This document shows positions 59,101 to 64,000 of a stretch of DNA of 64,000 nt, one piece after another. The stretch lies in the NCBI GenBank assembly GCA_951213105.1, contig OX578153.1, forward strand, positions 58,848,520-58,912,519. Direction: 5' to 3'. The notes under the pieces were generated by a model that ran no database searches, was not told the origin of the DNA, and saw nothing but the letters and a program-made list of their open reading frames with translations. The translations under genes and the position numbers were made by a program. The DNA is from Amaurobius ferox (Eukaryota; Arthropoda; Arachnida; Araneae; Amaurobiidae). Position 1 is the first letter of the stretch, and the number at the start of each line of letters is the position of its first letter.

Positions 59101-62100
59101 ATGAAGTAATTATTAAAGTATTTTAATATATGGACTATATCGCTTATTGAGGATGCTATCAATATTGATGATTGTTTAGAGTTGCATGAAGTATAAGTTA
59201 ATTGAGTATTTTAAAATATTTTACATGTTGTTGTAAAACTAGTAAATCCATTGCATTATATAAGGAAAGTCATGTGCTGCCCACATCAGATTTTTTTTTT
59301 TTTTTCTGGTCTTGGCAAAGCTGCCATTATCTCAATATAAAGTGGTCATTTTTATACACATCAAATAAAAATACATATTAACATTTATATTAAATTAAAA
59401 GTTAGAATATATAAATATCAATAAAGTTCAAATATGAAGAACGTTATGCATTAAGAATATGCAAGATTGAATATTTTCTGAAATCAATACCAAATGTTCA
59501 ATGTCATACAATGGATTCTGAATAATGAATTTAATTATTCTTAATCAAATATTCTAACAGCATCTTTTCTTTTTTAAAAGCAAATATATGGTATAACCAA
59601 GATCTTAGAAAAGAGGATTGATGATCAAATGAGAGGTTTACAGTAGATGTTGTTTAGCCAATAAGGTGCCATTGAAGAACTAATGTGTTTGCCTTACTAA
59701 TAGGGGGTATAACCTCTAATCACTATAGTAGGGACATTTATAATTGCATAGATTGATCAAACTTAGTATAACTTTAATAATAATAAGATGGTTTACTTTT
59801 AATGAATGTTTTATTAAGTGCAGATCCAAATAAGTGACTGATGGGCATTGCAAACAAAGAACAAAAACCCCAAGAATTTTTTTTTTAAATTTAAAAAAAA
59901 TTAATTTCTAACAAATAATTTAAAAAAAAAACCTACAATATATATATTTTAAATTCCTTTGAAAACCTAAAGAGGTAGAGAAAAAAAAAGTGGAGTCCCA
60001 AATTTTCTTTAATGCCTATAATAACAATAACTGCTTATAGGTTAATTAAATTTTTCTGTAAATTTTTACCCCTCTTAAACTTTATTGAAAACAAATATGT
60101 ATTTTTATCTTATCTTAAATTTAGACATGTTACAAAATTTGACAGTTTTCTTTTTAATTTGGCGATGTCCATTTGTCCATTTTGAGGACAGCTTCTATCA
60201 TTTCTTTGAGTTTGCCAATGTGCTAGGTGATTGGTGGTTTGTACTATGGATGCCAAAATATATAATTTTAAGAACTAGGCACCACTTTAAAATATCGTTT
60301 GCAGTCAAAACCCTTTTGAGGACTTATCTATATTGTTTTATGGCAACCATTACCAATTTTTCAATTCACCCTAGTGTACATATGTTGGCTAGGACATTAA
60401 TGCCATAACCTGGGAATCTTTAAAATTCAATCAAGTTGACACAACAATCAAATTTAAATAAAATTAATGTAAAAAAGTCTTACCAGCGGAATGAATAATT
60501 CAATATCATGCCACTCAAAAGGAGACACTTTTGCTTCCTTTTCACTTGCTCCTTTCCTTTTAGATTTCTTCGCATCTAAACTTGGATCTAAGAGTTCATC
60601 TAAATCTCTCTGTGTGCCATTCACTAATGCATGAGCTTCTTTTACATTTTCAAGGAAAGGGTGAAGCCCAATTTCTATTTGTTTTTGTAAGCTTAAACCA
60701 GCATCTTCACTTTTAATTGGAAACTTAATATCAACAGCCAGTCGACAACGTACTTTCTGCCATCTCATTGGTCCTGTAAATAATTTCCAGTCAGCAGGAT
60801 TTGCAAAACTCTGTGAAAAAAATGAGAAACTTTAAATGTAAATCAGAGCTCTCCATAAGAATTTGAAAATAATTTGCAAAACTGTTAATCAAATTCAAAG
60901 TTGTTTAGCAATTATACAAGTTATGATTATACAATAGTTATGATAGCAATTATACAAGATGATTAAATTTTTAACATTTTTTTTACGGTAATAGAGTTAC
61001 TATTGGAATTGCATTTTTGTAAGTTTAGTATGTATATCAGACTTTAAGTGATTATTTTACAGAATTTTAGGGCTTATTTTAATAATGTTAATGCCTATTT
61101 GTTTCTTAGTGCTTAAAAACTTCAGGGCTCTATTCAGTAGTAACAGCAGTTGAAGATATTAAGTAGTAAATTGGAGGCAAGAATCAGACTCTTTCTGCAA
61201 GATAAAGATACAACATAATCAACCACTTTTTGAATGTATGTGTCATTATGTTAGACTGGGAGTACAATCTAGTGCATTGAATGAAATTTAGTAACTTTAG
61301 GATAGCTCAGACGAGGAAATAAACTTCATTTTCCAAAAAAATAATTTTTTTTGAGAAAATTTATAATAATTACATTAAAAGATGTGACTAAAATGGCCAC
61401 TTTATATCTTATTTTTATTTAAAAGACAAATTATTTCCAGAACGTTAACATGTGCTGTTTGCATATTAATGTGAGCTGCAAAATTAACATGCACTGTTTA
61501 TTATCATTTTGTGGCAACACTCCAATTACAGATCTGTATAAAACAAAGATGCCAATCTGGTGACCATTTTGTAAATATGCTAAGTGTAGTTGGTTCAACA
61601 CTTAAGTGCTGAAAAGAGGCATACTAAAGTATATGTGTAAACTGACATACTTTGAAGATATTGTTACAAATTTCTGATATGCCTTTCTCAGTGTGTAACG
61701 CATCAACATGCTGTATAGCACCCATTTCTGTTACAATTGTAATTATGAAAAAGTACAGGTTATGTGACCTTAGTGACAAATTTGGAGAAATTCTGTCAAC
61801 TTGGCAAATTAGGAAATTTGAAAAATGAAAACATTGGGCTAGAATTTCATGTGTTAGCTACAGCAGAATTCCATCAATTAGCCAGCCCTTTCTGGGAAAA
61901 CAGCCACTTTCCTATTTTTATCTCAATCTGAAATTCTAAAAAATTCTGTTTCACAGAATTTTGCAGACATTTTCTCATTTTGGGGTTCAGCCATTAAATT
62001 AAATTTTTAAAAGGTTCCATGACCAAAAGAATTTGAAAAACACTGGTTTGGCAGATATTTCGAAAGTAAAATTAAGCAAAATAAAAGCTTGTTGAGAGTA

Positions 62101-62563
62101 AAACTCTTTATTTATTTATTTTTGAAAAAAAATAGTTCAAAATATGAAAATATTGAAATTATTTTTGTATATTCATAAATGGTAGCCTATTTCTGACAAG
62201 TATAAATTGTTTACATTTTTATATATTAGGTTTAGAGACATAAGCATTTAAAGTATTTACATTTTTTATAGGTGCTCCTTCACCACGGGGGAATAAGTAA
62301 CAACAACAACATTTTTTATAGCACTCTGATTTATGTAAAACAATTTTAAGATTTTTTTTTAGATTCAAGAATTTTAAAAGATGTCAAAAAGTTGAAATCC
62401 TATTGATAATCAAAAATGAATAACATGTTAAGACTTATGTGAAAATTTAAACTCATTGTTTTAATTACTCTTCGATAGGGTTCCATTCACAAATTTCAAC
62501 AAATCTATAACAAACAAGAAGCTTACCTTGTAATCTGAAATGTCATAAGTTCTACAAAGTGTT
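26059..62563 (-). CDS. ODR4: ODR4 (odr-4) orthologue, C-terminal two thirds, eight exons
   Basis: Coding exons in transcript order: 62563-62527, 60810-60484, 43860-43738, 32384-32297, 30313-30131, 29060-28971, 27167-27138 and 26132-26059. All have GT-AG borders, and phases match across every junction. The product aligns by eye with vertebrate ODR4: CRTYDI, then PADWK, GAVQCRAYIHS, the segment ALKQDIVRSVTARCE with EDLLL, LPRRVFAPLP, VCDYQF, and a C-terminal hydrophobic anchor of about 18 residues ending PLSD. The family is a tail-anchored ER membrane protein that binds UFSP2 (ODR-8 in worms) and supports ER folding and trafficking of odorant receptors and other GPCRs. About 317 codons are present against ~454 in human ODR4; the N-terminal ~150 residues were not found and presumably lie beyond 64000. 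Introns of 11.4 and 16.6 kb are swollen by transposons. A minus-strand AATAAA lies only ~25 nt past the stop, at 26028-26033. The reading frame has no defects. Confidence 0.9.
26458..27040. mobile_element. Degenerate foldback element related to Tc1/mariner
   Basis: TA-CAGGGTGTTTCAAAAAGATT at 26458 is a mariner-type end. The arm GTACAAAATGTAATTTTTTA (~26606) is inverted at ~27013-27034. The phrase TGTATGACCCCTGAAAT (~26838) is shared with the element at 9988-13407 (~13035), suggesting a non-autonomous relative. The right terminus was not found. The ODR4 microexon lies only ~100 bp further on. Confidence 0.5.
27138..27167 (-). CDS. ODR4: ODR4 exon G, 30-nt microexon (phase 1/1)
   Basis: Thirty nucleotides lie between acceptor CATTTTAG and donor GTAAGATA. 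With flanking phase-1 bases they read HLLQKVNNR, matching the TMLLKIQQN segment just before the membrane anchor of human ODR4. Because the exon is a multiple of three, skipping it would keep frame and remove only the pre-anchor segment. Automated gene finders would probably miss it. Confidence 0.8.
27623..27655 (-). repeat. Orphan pogo/Tigger-like terminal repeat
   Basis: The minus strand reads TACAGTAGAACCCTCTTATC, resembling pogo/Tigger ends such as the one at 63289. No partner end was identified nearby. Confidence 0.35.
28971..29060 (-). CDS. ODR4: ODR4 exon F (90 nt, phase 1/1)
   Basis: This exon encodes a low-complexity linker, TSTLILPEATDDRLSEF and onward to RAKC, between the conserved core and the membrane anchor. 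The acceptor is ACTTTAG and the donor GTAAGTTT. The sequence is divergent, as this linker is in other species. Support comes from the splice sites, phase and position. Confidence 0.8.
30131..30313 (-). CDS. ODR4: ODR4 exon E (183 nt, phase 1/1)
   Basis: This exon encodes 61 residues with the best-conserved ODR4 block: HELPRRVFAPLP, then VCDYQFHSDTAVDSLDAF and an acidic tail. The acceptor is CTTTCAG and the donor GTAAGTATT. Human ODR4 has HVLPYRVFVPLP and LCDYKF at the same place. Confidence 0.95.
31323..32232 (+). mobile_element. Helentron-like (HINE) copy in an ODR4 intron
   Basis: Head TCTGATGTGGGC at 31323, (CA)n around 32056-32100, and tail hairpin ending at 32232. It lies in the intron between ODR4 exons D and E, in the opposite orientation to the gene, and ends ~65 bp from exon D. 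An internal deletion shortens the GCCAAGTTGGCG block. Confidence 0.82.
32297..32384 (-). CDS. ODR4: ODR4 exon D (88 nt, phase 0/1)
   Basis: This exon encodes ALKQDIVRSVTARCE, a short linker and EDLLLIEEEQK, matching the AVKRDIL...EDLLL segment of vertebrate ODR4. The acceptor is TTTTAAG and the donor GTAACA. The downstream (genomic left) flank is occupied by a Helentron-like element whose end lies only ~65 bp from the donor. Confidence 0.93.
34040..34053 (-). other. Primer-binding-site-like sequence next to the LTR edge
   Basis: The minus strand reads TGGTGCCGTGCACC four bases after the LTR 3' edge (CAACA). TGGTGCCGTG is the kind of primer-binding start seen in BEL/Pao and related arthropod LTR elements. 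This supports the call that 34058 is a true LTR boundary and that the copy was a 5' LTR with internal sequence since lost. Confidence 0.55.
34754..34775. repeat. 22-nt palindrome in the LTR (also 41207-41228)
   Basis: ACTCTGGTCT and AGACCAGAGT are separated by GA here and by TC in the other LTR. The 10-bp arms are perfectly conserved in both diverged LTR copies. Confidence 0.75.
35215..38314 (-). mobile_element. hAT transposon, 3.1 kb, 8-bp target duplication
   Basis: The ends are CAGGGATGCAGT and (reverse complement) CAGGGGTGCAGT. They are flanked by TGGAACAC (35207-35214) and TGGAATAC (38315-38322), an 8-bp duplication with one change. The CAGGGRTG ends and 8-bp duplication are diagnostic of hAT. 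It carries one broken minus-strand transposase and GC-rich terminal regions. It inserted into an LTR within an ODR4 intron. Confidence 0.93.
35709..37709 (-). pseudogene. hAT-family transposase (KIAA1586/ZMYM-like type), broken
   Basis: Three minus-strand pieces. The first, 37709-37383, starts MKRTAERKITSFFSSK. The second, 37057-36659, has FSVLIDESTALGKEAV (the conserved DEST catalytic block) and CFTSDGASTMLGK (second catalytic Asp region). The third, 36599-35709, starts after a break and has LLDVRWVSSSFQTVKS, then a C-terminal half ending FLNQMEKLLLHI. Frames are broken near 37380-37060 and 36600-36660. It resembles the hAT transposases co-opted in vertebrates as KIAA1586-type genes, but lesions and terminal repeats show a transposon here, not a domesticated gene. 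Confidence 0.88.
39324..39530 (+). repeat. ~51-bp tandem repeat, 3.5 units
   Basis: CATAAATCCCYGTTRTCACR and TTAATTTAATWGGCATTAA recur with start points near 39338, 39388, 39438 and 39490. Copies are about 80 percent alike. The array sits between the two head-to-head LTRs. Confidence 0.7.
39531..39979. other. Degenerate transposon ends between the LTRs
   Basis: The minus strand near 39606-39560 reads ACAGAGATGCCGATTACTAC, related to the GCAGAGATGCCAAC ends at 4616 and 56383-56398. The segment 39610-39740 (GGTTGGCAAGTTGAAAATTC and repeated TTCCCTG) resembles the right side of the 4465-6107 element. The last ~35 bp (TATAATTTTTTATTCAACCT and onwards) recur at 42240 and 42783 at the ends of tandem units. 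Confidence 0.5.
39980..41735 (+). mobile_element. Solo LTR, 1756 bp, with 4-bp target duplication
   Basis: It starts TGTTATGCC and ends CCCTCATAACA, giving TG..CA ends with a perfect TGTTATG/CATAACA inverted repeat. It is flanked by TTCC (39976-39979 and 41736-41739). The uninterrupted target, AACCCAGTTCCTAAAGGCT, exists twice nearby (about 42269 and 42811), proving the boundaries. The GC-rich centre (40320-40700) probably holds the LTR promoter. No internal retroelement genes adjoin it, so it is a recombination product (solo LTR). Confidence 0.9.
42012..42239 (+). pseudogene. Tc1-like transposase fragment, unit 1
   Basis: 75 codons reading GLSPGVMVWGGIGFYSRTPL and ending IQQDNTRPHVAHIVHHFL. 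It carries the second catalytic Asp (QQDN) but lacks the helix-turn-helix region and the final Glu. It ends at the array junction. Confidence 0.85.
42558..42785 (+). pseudogene. Tc1-like transposase fragment, unit 2
   Basis: Nearly identical to unit 1 over the same 75 codons (GPSPGVMVWGGIGFYSRTPL to HHFL). It differs at a handful of sites and has the same 3' break, confirming tandem duplication after truncation. Confidence 0.85.
43090..43573 (+). pseudogene. Tc1-like transposase C-terminal part, unit 3
   Basis: The same start as units 1 and 2, but it continues past HHFS. A frameshift near 43330 precedes SPDLSPIEYVWSMIGKRLAQ, which provides the final Glu of DD34E, and a tail ending near 43573. 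The N-terminal third of the protein is absent. The downstream terminal repeat ends ~30 bp from ODR4 exon C. Confidence 0.88.
43738..43860 (-). CDS. ODR4: ODR4 exon C (123 nt, phase 0/0)
   Basis: This exon encodes 41 residues ending TIREAIN and includes the family signature FKGAVQCRAYIHS. The acceptor is ATTTTAG and the donor GTAATT. The 3' splice donor lies only ~30 bp from the right terminal repeat of a Tc1 element (ends near 43707). The transposon array therefore abuts, but does not enter, the coding sequence. Confidence 0.93.
43888..43908. repeat. (TA)n microsatellite
   Basis: About ten uninterrupted TA units just upstream (in transcript sense) of ODR4 exon C. Confidence 0.85.
44440..44716 (+). 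promoter_or_regulatory. Tandemly duplicated ~147-bp promoter module, each ending in a CRE-like site
   Basis: Two copies start near 44448 and 44598 (CTCTAAAATGC, ATACATTCCTC, GTAATATTT, TTTATTTGAAAACTT). They end in TGATGTCA (44563-44570) and the perfect CREB/ATF palindrome TGACGTCA (44707-44714). The second copy is 29 bp upstream of a TATA box. The duplicated module most likely drives the transcript that starts near 44770. An LTR promoter is an alternative. Confidence 0.5.
44743..44748 (+). promoter_or_regulatory. TATA box
   Basis: TATAAA follows a CT-rich stretch (CTCTCTCTATAAAAGC). The expected start site is about 44770-44775, where a pyrimidine-rich TCATTCA initiator-like sequence occurs. 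Confidence 0.5.
45481..45580. repeat. Poly-G and poly-C runs around an inverted repeat
   Basis: A 17-nt G-run (45481-45497) is followed by ACCTTATATTGTACAAAGGT with its mirrored copy, and then a run of Cs (~45566-45577). The G-run and C-run can pair around the ACAATATAAG/CTTATATTGT stem, giving a foldback of ~45 bp arms. Confidence 0.6.
46511..46540 (-). repeat. SINE-like repeat, 5' half fragment
   Basis: The minus strand reads GGGTTGGTCGTGTGGTCTGG, matching the head of the element at 2781-2914. It lies in the intron between candidate exons 1 and 2 of the plus-strand transcript. Confidence 0.45.
47626..47960 (+). pseudogene. Decayed Tc1-like transposase N-terminus
   Basis: A Tc1-type end, CACTGTTGCAAAAAAGATTC, lies at about 47625. 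The helix-turn-helix remnant FERNRIIGLRKTVLTNRRIS (about 47877-47936) corresponds to the FERGRIIGLxEAGxxNRxIA motif of Tc1-like transposases. Stops and shifts are frequent. No right end was found. Confidence 0.6.
48015..49003. mobile_element. Non-autonomous piggyBac element (MITE), 989 bp
   Basis: The ends CCCTTTGCGGACGG and (reverse complement) CCCTTTGCGGATGG are directly flanked by TTAA at 48011-48014 and 49004-49007. TTAA targets with CCCTTTG-type ends are diagnostic of piggyBac. No transposase frame remains. It lies between candidate exons 2 and 3 of the plus-strand transcript. Confidence 0.88.
51878..51903 (+). repeat. (TATG)n microsatellite
   Basis: About six tandem TATG units directly after the candidate transcript's poly(A) signal. 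Confidence 0.85.
51904..53410. other. No recognised feature
   Basis: AT-rich intronic sequence on the ODR4 strand; no repeats with clear ends and no coding potential. Confidence 0.4.
53411..53784 (-). repeat. Degenerate ~45-60-bp minisatellite (left of hAT insertion)
   Basis: The recurring phrase CTCCTGTGRTATGYYRCAA, followed by ACRTCCCAYAAGTTCCTGAA, is found near 53435, 53530, 53610, 53700 and 53740. The array is split by the element at 53785-57128 and continues weakly at 57137-57330. Confidence 0.65.
53886..54626 (-). pseudogene. hAT-like transposase fragment
   Basis: 246 codons open on the minus strand. FSLNLDESTSRSFKSILTVL matches the first catalytic block of hAT transposases, and LVSVLMDSCNTMQGTKKGV the second (DGA/DSC..M.G position). 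LLDIDGDAFKHTVNN corresponds to the following CxxH-like block. The N-terminal BED finger and C-terminal dimerisation region are absent or scrambled. The DGA motif is replaced by DSC and the C/H residues are lost, so activity is unlikely. It differs from the transposase at 35709-37709. Confidence 0.7.
55205..56110 (-). repeat. ~175-bp satellite, about five units (same family as 4915-5490)
   Basis: The GAATTTCAYGATCGTACTAT anchor recurs at about 55399, 55576, 55754, 55929 and a diverged one at 56098. Each unit includes TTAGTCAAGTTAATGTGCAA, AATAGGGAGATGGAGATCGA, TACTCTCGGCAACG and an A-run. The reverse complement equals the array at 4915-5490. It lies inside the 53785-57128 hAT element. Confidence 0.9.
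56111..56398 (-). mobile_element. GCAGAGATGCCAAC-type transposon end flanking the satellite
   Basis: On the minus strand from 56398 the sequence reads GTGCAGAGATGCCAACTTTT, then several ACGGATTTT/ACGGTTTTACGG repeats, then the satellite. This is the same order as at 4616 (GCAGACGTGCCAACTCTCCG, CCGGATT repeats, satellite). The satellite is therefore probably the body of a dispersed TIR element. The opposite terminus was not found here. Confidence 0.6.
56632..56795. repeat. Long imperfect hairpin, ~80-nt arms, 6-nt loop
   Basis: The left arm 56632-56713 pairs with the right arm 56720-56795 around the loop GTCTGT. The inner 27 bp are nearly perfect (GCTTGTCACAC on both arms). Outer blocks GGACGCTGCGTGC/GCACACAGCGTC and GTCCGTTTT/AAAACGGAGGC also pair. 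Such a structure is typical of a MITE and resembles a precursor hairpin if transcribed. Confidence 0.85.
57137..57330 (-). repeat. Degenerate minisatellite (right of hAT insertion)
   Basis: TAAAAACCTAAACACATCCT continues the unit broken at 53776 (TAAAAGCCTAAACGCATACT occurs at ~53656). It then becomes a GGACTTCCT/AGGAAGTCC-rich stretch near 57260-57300 with local palindromes. Confidence 0.55.
57331..58389. other. No gene; contains (CAGA)n at 58151-58182
   Basis: AT-rich intronic sequence with a ~32-bp CAGA/GACA microsatellite (58151-58182). No transposon ends or coding potential recognised. Confidence 0.45.
58390..59290 (-). mobile_element. Helentron-like (HINE) copy, inverted, lacking the tail hairpin
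   Basis: It begins in GAGAGAGCACGTTTCAAGCA. It has (GT)n at 58453-58470, a C-run near 58591, GAACCGTTCTTGAGATATTG, GTCGCCAACTTGG and the head at 59265-59290 followed by a T-run. The 3' terminal hairpin is missing. It lies in the 16.6-kb ODR4 intron. Confidence 0.78.
59291..60483. other. No recognised feature (ODR4 intron)
   Basis: A T-run after the HINE head, then AT-rich sequence. A 107-codon plus-strand frame at 60085-60408 has no recognisable motif and is judged chance. Confidence 0.4.
60484..60810 (-). CDS. ODR4: ODR4 exon B (327 nt, phase 0/0)
   Basis: The largest coding exon encodes 109 residues, beginning SFANPADWKLFTGP and ending ELFIPL. A polypyrimidine-CACAG acceptor precedes it and the donor is GTAAGACT. 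It covers the middle ODR4 domain (a predicted beta-rich region in vertebrates). It contains a lysine-rich acidic stretch (SKRKGASEKEAK) that is poorly conserved and probably a loop. It joins directly to exon C across a 16.6-kb intron; the spliced length matches human ODR4 to within about one residue. Confidence 0.92.
60811..62526. other. ODR4 intron, no recognised feature
   Basis: Intron between exons A and B. It contains a pogo-like end phrase CTACAGCAGAATTCCATCAA near 61858 and an AAC-rich stretch near 62303-62313 resembling the SINE tail. No complete element was resolved. Confidence 0.4.
62527..62563 (-). CDS. ODR4: ODR4 exon A (most 5' exon recognised, 37 nt)
   Basis: The minus strand reads TLCRTYDISDYK followed by the donor GTAAGC. 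It matches the FCRTYDIHD segment of vertebrate ODR4. The acceptor CTGTAG just before 62563 gives a 37-nt exon starting in phase 2. The 5' border is less certain than the 3' border, because the frame stays open a little further upstream. The exon joins in phase 0 to the PADWK exon. A degenerate copy of this exon, its donor and ~60 bp of intron sits at about 63345-63445. Confidence 0.75.
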
Positions 62564-63288
62564 CTACAGGTTGTTAAGAAAGTTGCATAATTTAAACAGA
62601 GTAACTTCTCAAAGAGTTAATTCTTGTATTAACTAAAACAAGTTTCTAATACTTGGCACACTAAAACACATTTATAAATGCAAATACCAATTACAGATAA
62701 TTACCATATAGATTGTGTTACCTAGATAAGTGCTCTTCAATTTTTGTGATTATGTACCCCCCCTCCCCCCAAGGCCTACTTGCATACCCTTATGGTAAAT
62801 ATAGATGCAGGATTTTTTTTATTTTTGGTTCTAAACAGGCTTGATTCTAATACAAAGGTTCCATATTAGAATAGTACAAGAATATTTTTTGTTCTAAACA
62901 GGCATTCTAGTAACATATTATTTATATAATCATAGTATCATTATGTTCATGATCATGTAATTTAAAAATACAAGTTAATATTTGAAATTCTTTAATTAAC
63001 TTTTTGGGGAGGGGAGTCAATATAAAGCTTGTCTTTGAAAAAAAAGTAAAAAAAGAAAATAATTTCTTGGCATTCCATACTGATTTAGATCATTGGTATG
63101 CCAACTCGGGGTATATGTGCTAAACATTGGATGTTAAAATTGCTTAAGAAGTCCTAGAATTTCATCATTTTCAAGAAAAAAATAAATATGCATTTATTCT
63201 GTCACTTGTCACAAAAAAAATTAATATAACTACTATAGTTTTACTGCTATTAACAGTAGCAGCACATAATACTTATATTACTTATATA

Positions 63289-63994
63289 CAGTGGACTCTC
63301 GTTAAGAAGTCACCCATTTAAAATGGTTTTCTTGCAACTTAAGCTCATGCTTAATAATTCTTCAATAGGGTTCCATTCACAAATTTCAACAAATTCATAA
63401 TAAACATGAAGCTTACCTTGTAATCTGAAATGTCATAAATTCTATAGTTTTAAAGTTTGCTAAGTTACATCGATGGATGTTAGTTGCGTCTACTAAAGGA
63501 CTAAAGTTAGGTTTATGGATGTTGTATGTTATAAATATCACTTAATATATTCATTCGTTAAGATAGACATAATTTATTTAATTTTCCCAATGTGTTCCAG
63601 AAAATACTTTTGAGCAATTGACAAAAATTGAGAATAACATAAAAAGATTACCCAAATGAAACAAATGAAGATTACTTCAATTTTAAAATAGTAATATGTA
63701 CGACTACATTTTGTTTAAGCTTTGAATGTTAATATTTTTCTTTTTTTTTTCTTGTGATTAAACATACTATTAATAAAATTTTTTACTTCAAAATTTCCAG
63801 TTTCTTTTCTTAGTTTTATTTTTCAATATAGTATGTTACATAAACGTTTAGAAAAACAAAATTTCATTACCATTTTATGTACTTTGATACTATTTTATTT
63901 TAGATTTATAGACTCCTGTTAAAACGAATGGACTTTGGCTAATATAGACAATATATGTTGGCCCTTGACTGTCCATATTAATAACAGTTCACTG
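63289..63994. mobile_element. pogo/Tigger-like MITE carrying an ODR4 exon copy
   Basis: The left end CAGTGGACTCTCGTTAAGAAG follows TA (63287-63288). The right end, in reverse complement, reads CAGTGAACTGTTATTAATATG and is followed by TA (63995-63996). These are pogo/Tigger-style ends and no transposase is present. Bases ~63345-63445 are homologous to ODR4 exon A plus its donor and downstream intron at ~62450-62565. The 706-bp element therefore contains host-gene sequence. Confidence 0.7.
63345..63445 (-). pseudogene. Degenerate second copy of ODR4 exon A with donor site
   Basis: On the minus strand it still reads YDISDYK followed by GTAAGCTTC. The intron side (TAGGGTTCCATTCACAAATT) is identical to the functional copy over nearly 30 bp. 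Upstream of YDISDYK the sequence diverges and an in-frame stop appears, so the copy is not a usable exon in the same frame. It lies ~890 bp upstream of exon A in transcript sense, inside the pogo-like element. Confidence 0.7.
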
Positions 63995-64000
63995 TATTTA

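Noticed and set aside
60085..60408. 107-codon plus-strand frame
   Set aside because: AT-rich, no domain, opposite to the ODR4 intron; treated as chance.
61650..61760. Open minus-strand stretch between AG and GT dinucleotides in the ODR4 intron
   Set aside because: ODR4 exons on either side join in phase and match the vertebrate protein without extra residues, so an exon here would disrupt the alignment.
62700..62760. Possible extra ODR4 exon ending in a GTAACA donor on the minus strand in the phase required to join exon A
   Set aside because: Translated residues do not resemble ODR4, no acceptor is convincing and the segment runs into a low-complexity C/G tract.
1..64000. tRNA, rRNA and snRNA genes
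   Set aside because: I looked for A/B-box tRNA folds and conserved rRNA or U-RNA strings on both strands and saw none that held up; a covariance-model scan would be decisive.

Overview
The window is eukaryotic and AT-rich. It holds a low-density host gene with conserved GT-AG introns, surrounded and interrupted by many nested transposable elements. The repeat content (Tc1/mariner, hAT, piggyBac, pogo-like, APE-type non-LTR and LTR elements, plus a Helentron/DINE-1-like family with a CA microsatellite core) points to an arthropod. The transposase and repeat flavour resembles orb-weaver spider genomes. That assignment is inference, not proof.

The one recognised conserved protein-coding gene is an orthologue of ODR4 (odr-4) on the minus strand. 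Eight coding exons run from about 62563 down to the stop codon at 26059, including a 30-nt microexon at 27138-27167. All splice phases are compatible. About 317 codons are recovered; the N-terminal exons (roughly 150 residues by comparison with vertebrate ODR4) were not found and probably lie beyond base 64000. Two introns are very long (11.4 and 16.6 kb) because of transposon insertion. ODR4 family proteins are tail-anchored ER proteins that partner with the UFM1 protease UFSP2/ODR-8 and, in worms, promote trafficking of odorant receptors.

Layout left to right. 1-2780: mostly unannotatable, with a ~190-bp tandem repeat at 882-1410. 2781-3480: SINE-like repeat. 3480-6530: ~92-bp minisatellite split by a 1.64-kb TIR element (4465-6107) that carries its own ~168-bp satellite. 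6545-9795: cluster of Helentron-like (HINE) copies in both orientations. 9988-13407: Tc1/mariner-superfamily element with ~270-bp TIRs, its transposase interrupted by a 5'-truncated jockey-like element. 13640-15060: inverted repeats and an unexplained GC-rich block. 17718-24700: mariner element into which a near-intact 5.7-kb non-LTR retrotransposon inserted. 26059-62563: ODR4. Its 11.4-kb intron holds two head-to-head LTRs, a 3.1-kb hAT element inside one of them, and a tandem amplification of a truncated Tc1 element. Its 16.6-kb intron holds a candidate spliced plus-strand transcript (about 44770-51885) with a TATA/CRE promoter, a piggyBac MITE, and a 3.3-kb hAT element containing a second copy of the ~170-bp satellite family and a long hairpin. 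63289-63994: pogo/Tigger-like MITE carrying a degenerate copy of an ODR4 exon and its donor site.

The main leads are the ODR4 exon copy inside the pogo-like element, the antisense spliced transcript with a duplicated CRE module, the Helentron-like family, the solo LTR whose empty target site survives in neighbouring tandem copies, and one satellite shared by two unrelated TIR elements. No rRNA, tRNA or CRISPR was recognised. All family assignments come from reading motifs and ends by eye; no database search was run.
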